From: Deltaproteobacteria bacterium HGW-Deltaproteobacteria-2
GTDB taxonomy: Bacteria; Desulfobacterota; Syntrophia; Syntrophales; Smithellaceae
DNA: 64,000 nt
NCBI GenBank assembly: GCA_002840505.1
Contig: PHBC01000001.1
Coordinates: 767,738-831,737, forward strand
Direction of reading: 5' to 3'
The notes beneath the pieces are model-generated. The model was not told the origin of the DNA. It was given only the letters and a program-made list of their open reading frames with translations, and made no database searches. This document shows positions 1-9,362 of the stretch, one piece after another (within the stretch, counting starts at the first letter, position 1; every line of letters begins with the position of its first letter). The position numbers were made by a program, and so were the translations under genes.

Positions 1-1
1 T

Positions 2-142
2 ATAGGACATCCTGTGGAATTACTGACGTCAATTCCCATCGGCAAAAAAGCGGGAATCAGTACCGGCACAACTATCCTGAAGACACTGATCTTCGGATTT
101 ACATGGTGGCTACCTGTGAAGATGGGCGTACTGGATAAATAA
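2..142 (+). CDS. C-terminal end of an unidentified protein (partial)
   Basis: An open frame enters from the window edge and ends at a TAA at 140-142, giving the last 46 residues of a protein. It reads as a basic stretch (IPIGKKAGISTG) followed by a hydrophobic, Trp-rich segment (LIFGFTWWLPVKMGVL), then a short tail. A basic loop followed by a membrane-leaning helix is the pattern at the C-terminus of many family 2 glycosyltransferases, and the next gene encodes a GT-C-like membrane protein, so a lipid-linked glycosyltransferase is possible. That is inference. The fragment is too short to assign. Confidence 0.45.
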   Translation: MGHPVELLTSIPIGKKAGISTGTTILKTLIFGFTWWLPVKMGVLDK

Positions 143-401
143 TGTTCAAAGGTTAAACGATCAATTGTTTACGAAAAGGCAGACACAGTTCTCAATGAAT
201 TAGCATCCACCATGAAAAAAGATGGATAAGCTTTAGCCGGAACAACTCCAAGTCTCAAGTTGCATTATGATTAAATGGAGATGAGTATAACTTCCTGTAC
301 TCTTCAGTTGATGAGCTCTATGAAATATGCAAGATTTCAACCAATAATTATTGGCATGCGGCCGCGCCATGAAATCCGGCTTTAAACATCGGGGCTATCT
401 A

Positions 402-2036
402 ATGCATAAATCTCATTTTATTTTGCTGGTTTTGGCTATATTATTGATTGCTATCGGCTTTCTGGCCGTCTTGCCACCTTTCGAAGGCTTCGATGAAACT
501 GCCCATTATTCTTCTATCCAGCAGATAGCTGACACAGGAACAATTCCCCGTTACGGCCAAAGTTTCTTGAGTCTCACCGTCGTAGATTACGGTCTACATG
601 GGCCATTGCCTTACAGTTCTCTCACGCCACCTTTTGATAGAAATAATGGCATGACTTACGCAGTTTTTTTTGTTTCACCCGATCATGTTGCTGCCTATAA
701 AAATTTATATCGCAATCCGTTCGTGCCCAGATCGTTCAAACCGAGTAAAAAAGCGAATTGGCAGTCACAGCATCCGCCACTTTATTATTTACTAATGGCT
801 CCCTTGATGAAGGCAACGGCTTCCTGGTCGTTCGTGACACAACTGTTCGCGTTGCGCCTGGTGTCTTTTCTATTTGCCTTTGCTGGCCTCATGATCGGCT
901 TATACGCCAGCGTTACCCATTCGGCACCAACATTACGCCGCTCAATGTTATTAGGATTTCTGTTGTATCCATTAATGGTACCAATGTTTTTTGCAGAGTT
1001 TGCCCGTCTTGGCAATGATTCGCTCTGTTTGCTATTGTTCGGTATGATATGGGCGGTGTTATTGCGCTGGCTTGAAGACGAGTATGATAGCAAAAGATCA
1101 TTACTACTGGGAATTTTGCTGGGACTTGGCCTATTAACCAAAGCTTTTTTTCTGCCCATCACTTTTGGCATCGGCTTATTTATGTTATTCCGCATATGGC
1201 GTGAACGTAGCGATCATAAAATGTTTGCGTCGAGATTAAAACATTTTGTGCTGATGTTTGGGCCACCATTACTGCTGGGAGGAAGCTGGTATGTCCACAA
1301 TCTCCTGCTTTATGGATCATTTGTTGGCGGCAGTGATTTTATTACCTTGACACGTCGGGGAGGATTACTAGCAAATCTTAAGGGAGAGCTGACGTCATTT
1401 GCTTTTGTACGAGGCATTGTGGCAACTTTGGTCACATGGTCTTGGGGCGGTACGTGGTCGCTGACACGGATAAATGAGGTGTTTCGTATCCCTTTACTGG
1501 TGCTGACCGGATGGTTGTTCTTTAATTACATAAGTCAAGCGCGTCGCCACATATTAACACATGTTATTTGGTTACCGGTGTGGTTGTCCGCAACTTTTTT
1601 TATTGGATTAATATATCATGTTTTTGTGGGCATTGCTTTGACTGGGAGCGGCAACACACCAGGTTGGTATCTTCATATTGTGGCACCCCTCTTTGCTTTT
1701 GTGTTCGCGTTCGGCTTAGCTGAAATTGAAAACGACGGGATATGGAAACGAAGATTATTTAATAGTTTACTTGCCTATACGGTATTTTTTCTGATTATCA
1801 TTAATTGGATGCAGATGGTCATGTTTGCCGGGTTGGCAATTAAAGGCGATAATAAATATTATCAATTTCAGGACCATTTCGCGTGCCTGACGCGAGCGGC
1901 TGACGTGCTAAAACGCCTTGATATACTCGGCTGGCCGCTTTTGGCTGTCATCTGTTTTGGTGGTGGACTATTATGCGTGGTCTTAAGTTTAGCAGGAATA
2001 TTCCGCACTCAAGCACGGGTGAATATTTCGGATTAG
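402..2036 (+). CDS. polytopic membrane protein, GT-C / DUF2142-like
   Basis: Roughly 544 residues with about ten to twelve hydrophobic segments. The first lies near residues 6-25 and is followed by the loop PPFEGFDETAH. An acidic Asp-Glu pair with a nearby His in the first external loop is typical of GT-C glycosyltransferases and DUF2142 membrane proteins, which transfer sugars from polyprenyl-phosphate carriers. Family membership here is inferred from topology and this motif only. Longer readings from TTG 351 or ATG 369 exist, but those starts have no ribosome-binding site. ATG 402 has a G-rich stretch (CGGGG) about ten bases upstream and begins right at the first membrane helix. The preceding fragment at 2-142 may be a functional partner. 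The 143-401 stretch between them shows no convincing gene. Confidence 0.6.
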   Translation: MHKSHFILLVLAILLIAIGFLAVLPPFEGFDETAHYSSIQQIADTGTIPRYGQSFLSLTVVDYGLHGPLPYSSLTPPFDRNNGMTYAVFFVSPDHVAAYKNLYRNPFVPRSFKPSKKANWQSQHPPLYYLLMAPLMKATASWSFVTQLFALRLVSFLFAFAGLMIGLYASVTHSAPTLRRSMLLGFLLYPLMVPMFFAEFARLGNDSLCLLLFGMIWAVLLRWLEDEYDSKRSLLLGILLGLGLLTKAFFLPITFGIGLFMLFRIWRERSDHKMFASRLKHFVLMFGPPLLLGGSWYVHNLLLYGSFVGGSDFITLTRRGGLLANLKGELTSFAFVRGIVATLVTWSWGGTWSLTRINEVFRIPLLVLTGWLFFNYISQARRHILTHVIWLPVWLSATFFIGLIYHVFVGIALTGSGNTPGWYLHIVAPLFAFVFAFGLAEIENDGIWKRRLFNSLLAYTVFFLIIINWMQMVMFAGLAIKGDNKYYQFQDHFACLTRAADVLKRLDILGWPLLAVICFGGGLLCVVLSLAGIFRTQARVNISD

Positions 2037-2122
2037 CTGAGTAGCACTACAATTCCAGCATTGACAGCAGTACTCGCCATATGAAATAAAACAATCGACT
2101 AACATTATTGGAGAAAAAAGAA

Positions 2123-3442
2123 TTGCCAGATACTGCGCAATATATTCGGCAAATTAAACAGAGCCTTGATCGTGCGATGATTGCGGATTACTACAACATT
2201 ATCCGCGAGCTTAAATATATTGAGCAAAATAAATTTAAAGATGAAACAGTTTTTTTCAAAAAAATAAACAGGCTCAAAAGAATCGTATTTCTTTCCAATA
2301 AGCGTTATCTTGCGCGGGCACAAAATATCCCCCCTCTCAGATTTCCACACGAATTGCCTATATCAGCCAAGAGACAGGAGATCATTGACGGCATTAAAAA
2401 ACATCAGGTGACCATCATTACCGGTGAGACCGGATCGGGAAAGACAACGCAAATTCCCAAAATGTGTCTTGCCGCTGGCTGCGGACGGCGCGGCATTATC
2501 GGCCTTACCCAGCCAAGGCGCATAGCCGCTACCAGCATTGCCCAGCGCATTGCGGCAGAATGCGGTAAGGAGTGCGGGAAATCCATTGCCTATAAAATAC
2601 GCTTTGAAGAAAAGACATCCGCAGAGCCGTTGATCAAAGTCATGACCGACGGCATCCTGCTTGCCGAAACGGTTAAAGACCGTGACCTGCTGGCCTACGA
2701 TACCATCATTGTGGATGAAGCCCACGAACGCAGTCTGAACATCGATTTTATTTTAGGCTATCTGCGGACACTGCTCACCAAAAGAAAAGATTTAAAGGTG
2801 ATCATCACTTCGGCCACGATCGATACGGCCAAATTCTCCGAGGCTTTTGATAACGCGCCGGTCATCAAAGTTTCCGGCCGGATGTATCCGGTGGAAGTCC
2901 GCTACCGGCCGGTTGATCCGGTCAAGGAAGAAAAAGGCGAAACAACCTACATCGACGAAGCCGTTGCCTGCGTGGAGAGTTTACAGCGGGAACGCCGTTA
3001 TGAAGATATTTTGATATTCATGCCGACCGAGCAGGATATCCGGGAAACCTGCGGGCTTTTAGACAAAAAATGTACCGGCCTGGTCCTGCCTTTATACGCG
3101 AGGCTTTCCGGCTCTCAGCAAAGACTTATCTTTAACGCGGCCCCTGAGCAAAAAATCATTGTCGCGACAAACATCGCGGAAACGTCCCTGACAATTCCCG
3201 GAATCAAGTATGTCATTGACGCGGGACTGGCGCGTATATTGGAATATAATCCCCGCAGCCAGACCACCGGCCTGCCGATCAAACCCATATCATTGAGCAG
3301 CGCCGAGCAGAGAAAGGGACGCTGCGGCCGCGTGCAGAACGGCATTTGCATCCGCCTCTATTCGCAGGAAGAGTTTTCGCAAAAACCTCTTTACACGCCG
3401 CCGGAGATCATGCGTTCCAATCTGGCCGGCGTCATTTGTTGA
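2123..3442 (+). CDS. hrpA: HrpA-type DEAH-box RNA helicase, N-terminal fragment (frameshifted)
   Basis: N-terminal part of an ATP-dependent DEAH/RHA-family RNA helicase. Visible motifs are Walker A GETGSGKTT, motif Ia TQPRRIAA, the Walker B box DEAH (VDEAHERSL), motif III SAT, and in the second RecA-like domain ETSLTIPGI and QRKGRCGRV. The frame opens at TTG 2108, but TTG 2123 has a GGAG nine bases upstream and is the better start. The protein stops at 3440-3442 inside the sequence that leads into the HA2 region, just after NLAGVI. The rest of HrpA continues in another frame from 3438. Compared with E. coli HrpA, about 16 residues are missing at the junction. This is either a disabled gene or an assembly deletion. 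Confidence 0.9.
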   Translation: MPDTAQYIRQIKQSLDRAMIADYYNIIRELKYIEQNKFKDETVFFKKINRLKRIVFLSNKRYLARAQNIPPLRFPHELPISAKRQEIIDGIKKHQVTIITGETGSGKTTQIPKMCLAAGCGRRGIIGLTQPRRIAATSIAQRIAAECGKECGKSIAYKIRFEEKTSAEPLIKVMTDGILLAETVKDRDLLAYDTIIVDEAHERSLNIDFILGYLRTLLTKRKDLKVIITSATIDTAKFSEAFDNAPVIKVSGRMYPVEVRYRPVDPVKEEKGETTYIDEAVACVESLQRERRYEDILIFMPTEQDIRETCGLLDKKCTGLVLPLYARLSGSQQRLIFNAAPEQKIIVATNIAETSLTIPGIKYVIDAGLARILEYNPRSQTTGLPIKPISLSSAEQRKGRCGRVQNGICIRLYSQEEFSQKPLYTPPEIMRSNLAGVIC

Positions 3443-5942
3443 CCGGCCCCAGCCCAAAAGCATCCGCGACGGCATTGATATTCTGGATGATCTAGGCGCG
3501 CTGACCAGAGATGACAGTTCCGAAGAAACAAATCTCTATAAGCTGACTGAAGTCGGGCGGACAATGGCCGAATTTCCGCTTGATCCACGGGTTTCCCGCA
3601 TGCTGATTGAAGCGCAGAAAGAAAAATGTGTAAGCGAGATTGCCGTCATTGCCGCGGCTCTCTCGATTCAGGACCCGCGAGAACGGCCCTACGATCAGGC
3701 CGATCAGGCGTCAAAAGCTCACGCTCTCTTCGCGCATCCCGAGTCGGACTTCCTGACCTATCTCAACATCTGGAATCGCTATCATGGCTCGCTGGAGAGT
3801 CTGCCGTCACAGAGCAAACTGAGAAAATTTTGCCACGATCATTTTCTTTCATACAAGAGAATGATCGAATGGCGTGACATCTATCATCAGATACTGGATA
3901 TTATCGAAGGAACAAACAAAACGGCAAAGGGCAAGAAACACGTCAAGATAGAAATAAATCAGGAAATATCCGATAAAATTCATCGCTGTATTCTCAGCGG
4001 TTATCTTTCCAACATTGCTCAAAAGAAGGAAAAAAACTTTTACAACGCGGCAAAGAGCAGGCCGGTAATGATTTTCCCCGGCTCCGGTTTGTTCAATCGC
4101 GCGGGCAGCTGGATTGTGGCGGCGGAAATCAGCCTGACCTCGCGGGTTTTCGCCCGCAATGTGGCCAATATAAAAAGCGAGTGGCTGGAGGAGCTGGGCG
4201 GTGACAACTGCCGCCGCACTTACGCCGCCGCCCACTGGGAAAAAAATCGCGGGCAGGTTGTCGCTCTGGAAAAGGTAACGCTTTTCGGTTTGACCATCGT
4301 GGAGAGCCGACCGGTCGCTTATGAAAGAATTAATCCGGAAGAAGCCCGATCGATATTTATCCGGGAAGCCCTCGTTACCGGAGAGGTTCCCCGCCGGATT
4401 CCTTTTCTGGAACATAATTTGTCTTTATTCGATCACGTCAAAACGATGGAAGAAAAAGAGGATTTGATTGCCCATGAACCGGATCCTGATGAAATATTTC
4501 AATATCCCGATCAGATAAAAATCGGCGACGCGGCTCTGGCCTGCCGTTACAATTTCGAGCCAGGCCAGAGCGATGACGGCGTGACCATCAATGTTCCTCT
4601 GGGACTCGTTTCCCGGACTGCCGAAGAAAATATCGACCGCTACCTGCCGTCATTACTGCAGGAGAAGGCCTTTCACTTATTGAAGTCGCTTCCCAAATCA
4701 CTGCGCCAGAAACTTCCCCCGCCTCTCCAAATCGCGCAGGCATTGCTGGAGGACAAATCAAATTTAAATAAATCTTTGCCGCAGGCTTTGAGCCGGTTCC
4801 TGCACGATCAATACAAAGTAACCGTTCCCCGTGATGCCTGGGCGCTGGACAAACTACCGGATCACTTAAACGTCCGCTTCAGTGTGATTGATGAAAAAGG
4901 AAAGGAAATAAAAAACAGCCGGGACATTAATCTCCTGCAGAAGGAGCTTGCCGAAACGATCAATACGTCGGCGCTGGATAAAATCAAAGGGGATTGGGAA
5001 AAAGAAGGAATCACCCGCTGGGATTTTGGTGAATTACCGAAGCAGATTCCTCTCACCGGCATTCAGGGTCTTGTCGGTTATGCCTATCCGGCCCTGCAGG
5101 TCATTGACGATTCCATAAATCTGCGGCTTTTTTCCGATCGGAAAGAAAGCGCCGCCAGTCATATCCGGGGCATCGCGGCTCTTTATGAAATTCACTTTGC
5201 CGACATACTGAAGCAACTCAAAAAGAACGTTACCCTGAGCACCGGGATGAAAGCCATTGCCGCAAATATCGGCAATCCTAAGCAATTGGAGCAATCGATC
5301 ATCAACAGAGTCAAAAAAGATTTATTCTTCAAACCATGGCGCAGGCAGGAAGATTATGTTCGACACGCTGATGCTCTGGATTCTAAATTTCTGCAATATG
5401 GCCAGCAGGTACTTGTTTCCATTGAACCGGTATTGAAAGCCTTTGATGAGATTCATGCCTGTGTGCAAAAACTCATGAAGAAAAATACCAGCAATCAACC
5501 AGTGTTGAAATTCCTCAAAGAAATCCAGACAGAACTACAAAGCTTTGTACCGATTGATTTCCCCGAGTTCTATATATTTGAACGCATGAAGGATTTACCG
5601 CGATACTTTAGGGCACTTGCTTTGCGAGCCGAGCGGGGAAGCCTCAATCTCGCCGCGGCACAAAAGAAAATGCAGCAAGTTTTGATTTATTCCCGGCAGC
5701 TGCAACAAATGATTACATCAGATAAAGAGCCTATACCTCAACACATCGGGATTAAGGAAATCAGCCGCTTGAAGGACGATATTTCAGTGGATTATCCGGA
5801 AGAAAAAAAGACGCTGATTGAAGAATTATTCTGGATGATTGAAGAATACAAAATATCACTGTTTGCACAGGAACTTAAAACTCCCTACCCTGTATCACCA
5901 AAAAAGTTAAATCAGTTGATTGAGGAAATCGAAAAATTTTAA
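3438..5942 (+). CDS. hrpA: HrpA-type RNA helicase, C-terminal fragment (frameshifted)
   Basis: Continuation of HrpA in a different frame. It resumes at VDRPQPKSIRDG (3438 onward), which matches the start of the HA2 region. It then runs through the HA2 and OB-fold-like region (FPGSGLFNRAGSW, HWEKNRGQV) and the long C-terminal domain typical of bacterial HrpA, ending with WMIEEYKISLFAQ and KTPYPVSPKKL. The first in-frame ATG is at 3564 and has no convincing ribosome-binding site, so it is unlikely to be an independent start. Without the N-terminal ATPase core this piece cannot act as a helicase. The two fragments together would be close to the normal HrpA length of about 1,300 residues, so the loss is local. 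The reading frame is otherwise intact over 2.5 kb, which suggests a recent lesion or an assembly error. Confidence 0.85.
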   Translation, partial: VDRPQPKSIRDGIDILDDLGALTRDDSSEETNLYKLTEVGRTMAEFPLDPRVSRMLIEAQKEKCVSEIAVIAAALSIQDPRERPYDQADQASKAHALFAHPESDFLTYLNIWNRYHGSLESLPSQSKLRKFCHDHFLSYKRMIEWRDIYHQILDIIEGTNKTAKGKKHVKIEINQEISDKIHRCILSGYLSNIAQKKEKNFYNAAKSRPVMIFPGSGLFNRAGSWIVAAEISLTSRVFARNVANIKSEWLEELGGDNCRRTYAAAHWEKNRGQVVALEKVTLFGLTIVESRPVAYERINPEEARSIFIREALVTGEVPRRIPFLEHNLSLFDHVKTMEEKEDLIAHEPDPDEIFQYPDQIKIGDAALACRYNFEPGQSDDGVTINVPLGLVSRTAEENIDRYLPSLLQEKAFHLLKSLPKSLRQKLPPPLQIAQALLEDKSNLNKSLPQALSRFLHDQYKVTVPRDAWALDKLPDHLNVRFSVIDEKGKEIKNSRDINLLQKELAETINTSALDKIKGDWEKEGITRWDFGELPKQIPLTGIQGLVGYAYPALQVIDDSINLRLFSDRKESAASHIRGIAALYEIHFADILKQLKKNVTLSTGMKAIAANIGNPKQLEQSIINRVKKDLFFKPWRRQEDYVRHADALDSKFLQYGQQVLVSIEPVLKAFDEIHACVQKLMKKNTSNQPVLKFLKEIQTELQSFVPIDFPEFYIFERMKDLPRYFRALALRAERGSLNLAAAQKKMQQVLIYSRQLQQMITSDKEPIPQHIGIKEISRLKDDISVDYPEEKKTLIEELFWMIEEYKISLFAQELKTPYPVSPKKLNQLIEEIEKF

Positions 5943-5985
5943 CTGAAATCTTCCTGCCAAAGGAAATATTGATTCGGACAACGAC

Positions 5986-8900
5986 TTAATCTTTCGCTAA
6001 GCTTCTCCCCCTCCAGATCATATAAATCGCGGGATAAATAACCAATTCAAGAATAGTCGAGGTTATCACGCCGCCGACCATGGGCGCGGCAATCCGCTTC
6101 ATGACATCGGCGCCGGTGCCGTGGCTGAACATGATGGGGATCAGGCCCGCCAGAATGACGCTCACCGTCATGATCTTGGGACGGATTCTCTTTACGGCAC
6201 CGTACATGATGGCCTCTTTCAGATCGGAAGCCTTGACCATTTTTCCTTCTTTTTTCCACTTCTCATAGGCAAGGTCAAGATAGAGAAGCATTACTACACC
6301 AGTTTCCGCGTCGAGCCCCGCCAGCGCGATGATTCCCACCCAGACGGCAATGCTCATGTTGTAATTGAGAATGTAGAGAAACCAGAAAGAACCGACAAGG
6401 GAAAAGGGAACGGCAAGAAGCACAATCATTGTTTTGACCGCTGATCTCGTGTTCAGGTAAAGGAGAATGAAGATGATGAAAAGGGTCAGAGGAATGACCA
6501 TCTTCAACCGCTCATGGGTCTTTGTCAGATTTTCATATTCCCCGCTCCAGATAAGCCGGTAGCCTTCGGGGATCTCCAGCGTCGATGCTTTTTGTTTTGC
6601 CTCCTCCACATAGCTGCCCATGTCCCGTCCGGAAAAGTCAATGAAGACATAAGCGGTAAGAAGTCCTTCTTCACTTTTGATGGCTGTGGGACCCTTAACG
6701 ATTTTTATATCCGCCACCTCGCCCAGGGGTATCTGCGTAACCTGCGGCGTTGCCGCCATGCCTCCCGGACCAGGCACAGCCGGCACAGCACGATTGGTCA
6801 TCATGACCGGTACTAGAATCCGCTTGAGTTGTTCCACATCGTTGCGCAAATTTCGGGGATAGCGAATATTGACGGGATACCGCGCCCGTCCCTCAACGGT
6901 CACTGTCAGGTTCATGCCCCCGATGGCCGTCTGAATCACCTCGCCCACATCGTCCACGGTAAGACCATATCTTGCAGCCTCAGCGCGTTTTATGGCGATA
7001 TCCAGAAAGTAACCAGTTGTCACCCGCTCCGCATAGACACTTCGCGTACCGGGGATATCTTTTAAATGATGCTCCAGGGCCAGGCCTATTTTTTCAATTT
7101 CTTCCAGATTCGGCCCCAGTATCTTTATTCCAACGGGTGTCCGAATGCCTGTAGCCAGCATGTCGATGCGGGCTTTGATCGGCATGGTAAAGGAATTGGC
7201 CACGCCGGGGATGGTCAGTGCGTCATTCATCTCGTCTTTTAGTTTTTCTACCGTCATCCCTGCGCGCCACTCGGATTCCGGCTTCAGGTTGATCACCGTC
7301 TCGAACATTTCCAGTGGCGCCGGGTCTGTGGCCGTCTCCGCTCGTCCCGCTTTTCCGAAAACCTGGGCAACTTCCGGAATTTTTTTTAGGATCTTATCCT
7401 GAATCTGGAGCAAGGAGGACGCTTCGGAAATGGATGCTCCGGGCATGGTCACCGGCATATAAAAGAGCGACCCTTCGTAAAGAGGGGGCATAAATTCCGA
7501 ACCGAGTTTCATAAATGGATAAATAGTCAAAATCATAATAATGATGGCGGCAACGATAACCGTCTTTTTGAATCTCAAAGCAAGCCGGGCGACGGGTTCA
7601 TATATTTTGTGCAGGACGATGCTGATGGGATTTTTTTCTTCCGGCCGGATTTTTCCACGGATGAAAAGCGTCATCAAAACCGGTGTCAGAGTAATCGCCA
7701 GAAAAGATGAGAAGAGCATGGCGAATGTTTTCGTATAGGCCAGAGGCTTGAACAGCCTGCCCGCTTGGGCCTGCAGGGTGAAGACCGGGAGGAATCCCAC
7801 CGTGATGACCAGCAGAGAGAAGAAAAGAGAAGGGCCGACTTCTTTGGCCGCGTCGACAATTACATCTACGCGGTTCCCCGGCTTCCCCTGATGTTCCCAC
7901 TCTTCGAGCTTCTTGTGGGCATTTTCCACCATGATGATGGCGGCGTCCACCATAGCGCCGATAGCGATGGCGATGCCGGACAGACTCATCACGTTGGAGG
8001 TAACACCCAGATAATACATACTGATAAAGGCCATAAGAATGGCGATGGGTAGTGTGACGATAACCACCAGGGCGCTGGGCAGGTGAAAAAGAAAGACCAG
8101 ACAAACCACGCTCACCGCGATGATAAGTTTGATAATCTCTTCTTTGAGGGTAGACATGGATCGCTTGATCAGGTCTGACCGGTCATAGGTCGTGACAATT
8201 TTTACGCCTTGAGGAAGACTGGGCGCAAGGTCACTGTTGATCTTTGCCTTAACCCGCTCGATCACATTCAAAACATTTTCACCCGTCCGGACAATTACAA
8301 TCCCGCCGGCAACTTCTCCCCTGCCATTCAGATCTGCAAGACCTCTGCGGATTTCCGGTCCCAGTTGGATACGGGCTACATCCTTTAAATAGATTGGCGT
8401 TCCGCCGGGGTTCGCACCCACGGCGATACTTTCCAGATCTTGAAGCCCCTTGATGTATCCCCGTCCCCGGATCATGTATTCCACGCCGGATAGTTCAAGG
8501 ACGCGTCCTTCCACATCCTGGTTGCTCTTTCTGACTGCCTCCATGACCTTCGTAATGGGAATATTGTAGGCAAGAAGGCGGTTAGGATCGACGGTTATCT
8601 GGTACTGCTTTACAAAGCCGCCGATGCTCGCAACTTGCGAAACGCCGGGAACGCTTTCCAGTCCCAGTTTAATTATATAATCCTGAATGGAGCGTAGTTC
8701 GGAAAGATCATGGCCGCCTGTTTCATCGACGACGGCGTAAGAAAAACCCCAGCCCAGGCTCGTCGCATCAGGACCCAGGACCGGATTGACATCGGAAGGA
8801 ATTTTGTTCTTCACGGCCTGGAGATATTCCAGGATACGGCTTCTGGCCCAATAGATATCAGTCCCTTCTTCAAAGATAACGTAGATGAAGGAACTGCCTA

Positions 8901-9162
8901 AAAATGAAAAACCGCGCACCGCCTGAACCTTCGGAGCGGCCAGGAGGGTGGAGGAAATAGGGTAGGTAATTTGATCTTCCACCAGATCAGGGCTGCGGCC
9001 CGTCCATTCGGTGTAGATGATAACCTGAGTGTCACTCAAATCCGGAAGGGCGTCGAGGGGTGTATTCTTTACCGCCCAGTAACCCCAGATAATGGCCAGG
9101 GCCATCATGAGAAAGACTGCGAATTTATTGCGGGCGGAAAATTCAATTATTTTGGCAATCAT
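5986..9162 (-). CDS. cusA: CusA/CzcA-family heavy-metal efflux RND pump
   Basis: Inner-membrane pump of a tripartite metal exporter, 1,058 residues, the normal length for the HME-RND family. It begins with the family's N-terminal helix and PLDALPDLSDTQV. The proton-relay helix reads GAMVDAAIIMVENAHK. The periplasmic metal-site region contains PLEM and RIDML, matching two of the three methionines of the E. coli CusA site. The third position reads PGAS where E. coli has PGMS (alignment from memory). That region otherwise resembles copper/silver pumps more than Co/Zn/Cd pumps. It is the last gene of a minus-strand run with adaptor (10.5-9.4 kb) and TolC-like (11.8-10.6 kb) genes upstream. It is separated from the adaptor by 200 bp that hold a palindromic repeat, which could lower its expression. 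Metal specificity (Cu/Ag) is inferred. Confidence 0.92.
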   Translation of the reverse strand: MIAKIIEFSARNKFAVFLMMALAIIWGYWAVKNTPLDALPDLSDTQVIIYTEWTGRSPDLVEDQITYPISSTLLAAPKVQAVRGFSFLGSSFIYVIFEEGTDIYWARSRILEYLQAVKNKIPSDVNPVLGPDATSLGWGFSYAVVDETGGHDLSELRSIQDYIIKLGLESVPGVSQVASIGGFVKQYQITVDPNRLLAYNIPITKVMEAVRKSNQDVEGRVLELSGVEYMIRGRGYIKGLQDLESIAVGANPGGTPIYLKDVARIQLGPEIRRGLADLNGRGEVAGGIVIVRTGENVLNVIERVKAKINSDLAPSLPQGVKIVTTYDRSDLIKRSMSTLKEEIIKLIIAVSVVCLVFLFHLPSALVVIVTLPIAILMAFISMYYLGVTSNVMSLSGIAIAIGAMVDAAIIMVENAHKKLEEWEHQGKPGNRVDVIVDAAKEVGPSLFFSLLVITVGFLPVFTLQAQAGRLFKPLAYTKTFAMLFSSFLAITLTPVLMTLFIRGKIRPEEKNPISIVLHKIYEPVARLALRFKKTVIVAAIIIMILTIYPFMKLGSEFMPPLYEGSLFYMPVTMPGASISEASSLLQIQDKILKKIPEVAQVFGKAGRAETATDPAPLEMFETVINLKPESEWRAGMTVEKLKDEMNDALTIPGVANSFTMPIKARIDMLATGIRTPVGIKILGPNLEEIEKIGLALEHHLKDIPGTRSVYAERVTTGYFLDIAIKRAEAARYGLTVDDVGEVIQTAIGGMNLTVTVEGRARYPVNIRYPRNLRNDVEQLKRILVPVMMTNRAVPAVPGPGGMAATPQVTQIPLGEVADIKIVKGPTAIKSEEGLLTAYVFIDFSGRDMGSYVEEAKQKASTLEIPEGYRLIWSGEYENLTKTHERLKMVIPLTLFIIFILLYLNTRSAVKTMIVLLAVPFSLVGSFWFLYILNYNMSIAVWVGIIALAGLDAETGVVMLLYLDLAYEKWKKEGKMVKASDLKEAIMYGAVKRIRPKIMTVSVILAGLIPIMFSHGTGADVMKRIAAPMVGGVITSTILELVIYPAIYMIWRGRSLAKD

Positions 9163-9240
9163 AGTGAGACTCGCTTAAATATTGTGATTTCGCGATCAAA
9201 TCTCATAAAGGAAAGGAATATTACTTTCCTGTCCCATATT

Positions 9241-9318
9241 TTCCCCCTTTCTTAAAGGGGGATTGAAGGGGATTTTTTTATTAAATCCTCCCCGACCCTC
9301 CTTTAAAAAAGGAGGGCA
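9241..9318. repeat. two-hairpin palindromic element (REPIN/MITE-like)
   Basis: Two G/C-run hairpins in inverted arrangement lie between the cusB-like and cusA-like genes. The left hairpin pairs CCCCCTTT (9243-9250) with AAAGGGGG (9254-9261). The right pairs CCCTCCTTT (9296-9304) with AAAGGAGGG (9308-9316). Inside them are the linkers ATTGAAGGGGATTT and AAATCCTCCCCGACC, themselves imperfect inverted copies around a short T-rich spacer. The order hairpin-linker-spacer-inverted linker-hairpin is the same as around the DUF559 gene at 51.4-51.8 kb, but without a gene. It may also affect read-through into the downstream pump gene. Confidence 0.8.
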
Positions 9319-9362
9319 ATTCCTTTCTTCAAAAAAAGAGAGGAATTATATGAATGACAATA

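Noticed and set aside
3849-4415. 188-codon minus-strand frame opposite hrpA
   Set aside because: Antisense shadow of the conserved HrpA C-terminal region, with no ribosome site.
7598-8104. 168-codon minus-strand frame inside the cusA-like gene
   Set aside because: It is an alternate frame of a strongly conserved RND gene, with His/Arg/Gly-rich low-complexity content typical of shadow frames.
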